Positions 60,997 through 64,000 of a stretch of 64,000 nt of DNA are shown one piece after another (position 1 is the stretch's first letter; each line of letters opens with the position of its first letter). Origin of the DNA: Balneolaceae bacterium UBA3186. GTDB lineage: Bacteria; Bacteroidota; Rhodothermia; Balneolales; Balneolaceae. Location of the stretch: positions 453,863-517,862 of the forward strand of contig DEXK01000011.1 of the NCBI GenBank assembly GCA_002364085.1. Direction: 5' to 3'. Position numbers and translations under genes: made by a program. The notes under the pieces were generated by a model that was given only the letters and a program-made list of their open reading frames with translations, did not search any database and was not told the DNA's origin.

Positions 60997-62664
60997 CTAC
61001 TTATTCATCGAGATCAGGAACTCTTCATTCGTTTTCGTGCCTTTGATCTGCTTCAGTAAAAATTCCATGGCTTCAAATGCATTCATTTGAGTCATGTAAC
61101 GACGAAGAAGCACCACCTTTTCTCTCTCTTCTTCCGCAACAAGTAATTCTTCACGACGAGTTCCACTTCGGAATACATCAATAGCCGGATACATTCTGCG
61201 ATCAGAAATACGACGATCGAGTACAATTTCCATGTTACCTGTTCCTTTAAACTCTTCAAAGATCACATCATCCATTCTGGAGCCTGTATCTACCAAAGCT
61301 GTTGCCAGAATAGTTAAAGAACCGCCATTTTCGATATTACGGGCAGAACTGAATAACTGTCTTGGGATCTTCAACGCTTCTGAATCCACACCACCACTCA
61401 TAGTTCGTCCTCTGTTGCTCGCTTTTACGTTGTAAGCGCGCGCAAGACGGGTAATGGAGTCAAGGAGCAAAATCACATCATGGCCGCTCTCAACCAATCT
61501 CTTGGCTTTCTGGAAGGTGATTTCAGCAAGATCGATATGATTTTCAGGTTTTTCATCGAAAGTAGAAGCAACAACTTCAGCACCTTTAACTGTGCGCTCC
61601 ATTTCGGTTACTTCTTCAGGTCGTTCATCGATCAAAAGAATTAAGATCTTTGCATTCGGATGGTTTGTTGCCACAGCATTAGCAATACCACGAAGTAAAG
61701 TAGTTTTACCCGTTTTCGGTTGAGCAACGATCAAACCACGTTGACCTTTTCCAATAGGTGCAAAAAGATCAATAAAGCGTGTAGAGTAATTACTTGGATC
61801 ATATTCCATCACATAACGCTCATCCGGATGGATCGGCAACATATCGTCAAATTCCTGACGATTATCCATATCACGAGGAATTCGCCCATTCACTCCTTCT
61901 ACTCTCAACAAAGCAAAATAACGCTCACCAACTTTAGGTGGACGAATAATACCGATTACACAATCACCGCTTTTAAGTCTGAATCGTTTGATCTGTGAAG
62001 GTGACACGTAAATATCGTCAGGACTGGCTTTATAGTTATAATTCACAGATCTCAAAAACCCGTAGCCATCAGGTAAAATTTCTAACGTTCCTTCATTGAA
62101 CAGATACTGGCCTAATTCCGGCTCCAGTTCTTTAATACGCTCTTCCAACGTTTCCGCATCAGATTCCGGAAGCAGATCATGTTCCTGCTTCTTCTTGTTG
62201 TTGTTGCGGTTATTATTATGTCGGGGTTTCTTATTTTCTTTAGGTTCTTCTTTCTTTTTGTAAGAAACGATGTGAGATTCGCCACCGTAAGTCGCTAGTT
62301 CATCATTCTTTTGAGAAGAGTTGCTACCATTTTCTTCCTGAATATCTTTTATATCAACTTTTTCAGGTTCAGCCTTCTTTCTGGTCTTTTTTACAGCTTT
62401 AGCTTTCTTCTCTTCCTTTGCCTTTGTAGGGATCACTTCTTTTGGAATCGGTGGCCGTTCACTCTTAGGTCGTAACTTTACAGTTATTCCTTTTGGTTTA
62501 GAGCTGGAAACTTCACGGATATTATCAATCAATTCCTGCTTCTTAACGCCGGTAACCCTTTTAACACCAATCATCTTGGCGAGGATCTTTAACTCGGGTA
62601 ATTTCTTCTTCTCTAAGGATTCCAATTCCCCAGCCGTTAGATTTACGGTCTGATTATCTGACAT
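60997..62664 (-). CDS. rho: Transcription termination factor Rho with basic insertion
   Basis: A 555-residue RNA-dependent helicase that ends transcription. The N-terminal Rho_N SAP-like domain (LPELKILAKMIGVKRVTGVK) is followed by about 120 residues rich in Lys, Glu and Asn (KKTRKKAEPEKVDIK, RHNNNRNNNKKKQ) absent from E. coli Rho. The RNA-binding cold-shock-like domain (EILPDGYGFLRSVNYNY) and the RecA-type ATPase (AQPKTGKTTLLRG Walker A, LILLIDERPEEVTEM, DVILLLDSITRLARAYN) follow, and the end GTKTNEEFL is typical. Long disordered insertions in Rho are usual in Bacteroidota. ATG at 62664. Confidence 0.95.
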   Translation of the reverse strand: MSDNQTVNLTAGELESLEKKKLPELKILAKMIGVKRVTGVKKQELIDNIREVSSSKPKGITVKLRPKSERPPIPKEVIPTKAKEEKKAKAVKKTRKKAEPEKVDIKDIQEENGSNSSQKNDELATYGGESHIVSYKKKEEPKENKKPRHNNNRNNNKKKQEHDLLPESDAETLEERIKELEPELGQYLFNEGTLEILPDGYGFLRSVNYNYKASPDDIYVSPSQIKRFRLKSGDCVIGIIRPPKVGERYFALLRVEGVNGRIPRDMDNRQEFDDMLPIHPDERYVMEYDPSNYSTRFIDLFAPIGKGQRGLIVAQPKTGKTTLLRGIANAVATNHPNAKILILLIDERPEEVTEMERTVKGAEVVASTFDEKPENHIDLAEITFQKAKRLVESGHDVILLLDSITRLARAYNVKASNRGRTMSGGVDSEALKIPRQLFSSARNIENGGSLTILATALVDTGSRMDDVIFEEFKGTGNMEIVLDRRISDRRMYPAIDVFRSGTRREELLVAEEEREKVVLLRRYMTQMNAFEAMEFLLKQIKGTKTNEEFLISMNK

Positions 62665-62786
62665 AAAAAATTGTGGATATTATTATTGTATAAATAATGA
62701 TTCTTACTGAGTTTGGGGTGAGCGACGCATTATCAATTTTGGATAATTCCTGCGAAGCTCTATCAGGTAAGGAAAGATTGATGGGA

Positions 62787-64000
62787 CTAACAATTACTAA
62801 CCCATCGCTTAACTGTACTGTAAAAGTAAAAACTTCCTGTAAAAATAACTAATGAAGTCTCAAATTCCTTTAAAATACTTTTGAAGTTATTTTCATCAAT
62901 GCTTTTCACTGAAATACTTTGTTCAATGTCCTCTAAAGTTGCTCCCCGTTCTGTATGTAACTCATGGAAAAACTTACTTCTTCTTTTTTTAATAATTTCA
63001 AATATTTCAGTAGCCAACTTATCTTTCATTATTGAGAAGATTAATATCGCTTCTTCTTCTCCCAATCCGTCAATGGTTTTAAGTGTTGATGTGAGAGCTT
63101 GTGCATTATGTGCTCCGCTGAAATACCATTTTTTATTCTTATCCAGCTTCTCAAACCGAGCCGGAACACCTTTGAACTTTTCGAAAACTCCCAACAGATC
63201 ATTTTCAACAACAGGGAATTTATCACCTAAAACTTTGACCGTTTTATAAACCGCAGCAAAATTCCATTTATTCACTTCTTCCGCTAATTGCGTTTGAACA
63301 GATAGTGATTCATTTTTTAATGAGAATAAGCCTTTATAAAATTCGGGGATCAGCTCTCTTACTTTGAAGACCTTAGCATTCTGATTTTCTGCAATTCTGT
63401 CAATTACATGCTCGATTTCTCCGGAAATATTACCAAGGATAACAGGTTTCTCTGATTTAATGATCCCGGCTTTCTCTTTTGCGATCTCGGCTTCAGTTGC
63501 CCCCAGAATATCCTGATGATCCAAACCTATGCTTGTTATGATAGAAAGCTCAGAATGAATGATATTGGTAGAATCTAGCCTCCCTCCCAATCCGGTTTCA
63601 ATAATTGCGATATCAACTTCTACTTTTGCAAATATCCAAAAAGCCAACGCGGTGCTTATTTCAAAGTAAGTCAACGGAACTTCTTCCAGTTCTTTAGAAT
63701 AGGATTGGAAAAATTTCAGGGTCAACTCGTCTTGAACCTCTTCTCCGTTAATTCGAAATCGTTCGTGATATCTGAATAAATGTGGAGATGTAAATAATCC
63801 GGTTCTATAACCTGCTTTTCTGTAAACCGCTTCCAGCAAATGACACGTTGTTCCTTTACCGTTTGTTCCTGCAACATGAATAGATGGAAATGAATTTTGA
63901 GGATCACCTATCGATTTACAGAATTTGGTGATATGCCCTAACTCAAAGCTAGATGCAGATGCTCCCTTATCCTGAAATTTCGGGATCTTATCCAGATATT
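62787..64000 (-). CDS. folC: Folylpolyglutamate/dihydrofolate synthase, partial at 5' end
   Basis: The frame is open to the right edge of the window, so the start is missing. The visible 404 codons begin with YLDKIPKFQDKGASASS and include the P-loop HVAGTNGKGTTCHLLE, LFTSPHLFRYHERFRING, IAIIETGLGGRLDSTN, SIGLDHQDILGATEAEIAKE with KAGIIK, and SGAHNAQAL. FolC adds glutamate to folates and in many bacteria also makes dihydrofolate. The C-terminus ends normally (VKRWVSNC). An internal TTG at 63839 is not a real start because the conserved P-loop lies upstream of it. Confidence 0.95.
   Translation of the reverse strand, partial: YLDKIPKFQDKGASASSFELGHITKFCKSIGDPQNSFPSIHVAGTNGKGTTCHLLEAVYRKAGYRTGLFTSPHLFRYHERFRINGEEVQDELTLKFFQSYSKELEEVPLTYFEISTALAFWIFAKVEVDIAIIETGLGGRLDSTNIIHSELSIITSIGLDHQDILGATEAEIAKEKAGIIKSEKPVILGNISGEIEHVIDRIAENQNAKVFKVRELIPEFYKGLFSLKNESLSVQTQLAEEVNKWNFAAVYKTVKVLGDKFPVVENDLLGVFEKFKGVPARFEKLDKNKKWYFSGAHNAQALTSTLKTIDGLGEEEAILIFSIMKDKLATEIFEIIKKRRSKFFHELHTERGATLEDIEQSISVKSIDENNFKSILKEFETSLVIFTGSFYFYSTVKRWVSNC

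Noticed and set aside
62787..63839. Start of folC at the internal TTG
   Set aside because: The conserved P-loop GTNGKGTT lies upstream in the same frame, so the gene extends past the window edge.
1..64000. tRNA genes, rRNA genes, CRISPR arrays, riboswitches, insertion sequences or prophage
   Set aside because: None was found by eye in the intergenic stretches. A covariance-model scan could still reveal a short RNA that I cannot see.

Overview
The window is AT-rich, gene-dense bacterial chromosome that fits the Balneolota/Bacteroidota side of the tree, most likely a Balneola/Gracilimonas-like marine bacterium (inference). The main signs are two large secreted proteins ending in a type IX secretion (T9SS) tail with the YPNPFNP motif, many Sec- or lipobox-led envelope proteins, a FecR-domain protein, a HExxHxxGxxH metalloprotease of the kind common in this group, a Rho factor with a long basic Asn/Lys-rich insertion, and weak ribosome-binding sites. 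No rRNA, tRNA, CRISPR array, prophage or insertion sequence was seen by eye.

Layout. 1-7569: 5' part of alaS (off the left edge), a DUF502 membrane protein, a plant-type ferredoxin-NADP reductase, an outer-membrane beta-barrel protein, a membrane-anchored helical-repeat protein, a lone receiver protein, a lipoprotein, a DAO-family flavoenzyme and a MerC-like protein. 7893-20963: a locus that reads as peptidoglycan or amino-sugar salvage. It holds a NagB-PIG-L fusion, a GntR/LacI-type repressor, an AmpG-like permease, a periplasmic propeller, two amidases, NamZ (DUF1343) and NagZ (GH3). It is interrupted at 16.1-16.7 kb by a broken GIY-YIG gene nested in palindromic repeats. 20968-26191: DUF2520 protein, MEMO1-like protein, a phosphopantetheinyl transferase, lysS and a LolC/E-type permease. 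26325-36271: T9SS cargo protein, an unknown protein, aldo/keto reductase, alanine dehydrogenase, a GHL10 (DigH/YngK-like) lipoprotein, a metzincin-like protease and a small protein.

36450-48009: a sensor histidine kinase overlapping a FecR-domain protein, followed by a 1572-residue PKD-repeat protein, then the potassium-uptake pair trkA-trkH. 48099-58772 looks accessory: a one-polypeptide MmeI-like (type IIL) restriction-modification enzyme, a methyltransferase, a MORN-repeat protein, a TraB/TIKI-like lipoprotein, a sulfatase-like lipoprotein with an altered active-site motif, a beta-lactamase-fold lipoprotein, and an SDR/AraC/membrane-protein trio. 58824-64000 is core-like: a B12-binding radical SAM enzyme, rho and the 5' part of folC (off the right edge).

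How the genes work together (inference). In the salvage locus, exported amidases would strip peptides from glycan, NamZ and NagZ would cleave MurNAc and GlcNAc from sugar ends, the AmpG-like carrier would import products, and the NagB fusion would process amino sugars under the GntR/LacI-type regulator. The amidase, nagZ and namZ content matches the Bacillus subtilis ybbE-ybbD-ybbC set; no MurNAc kinase or MurQ etherase is visible here.
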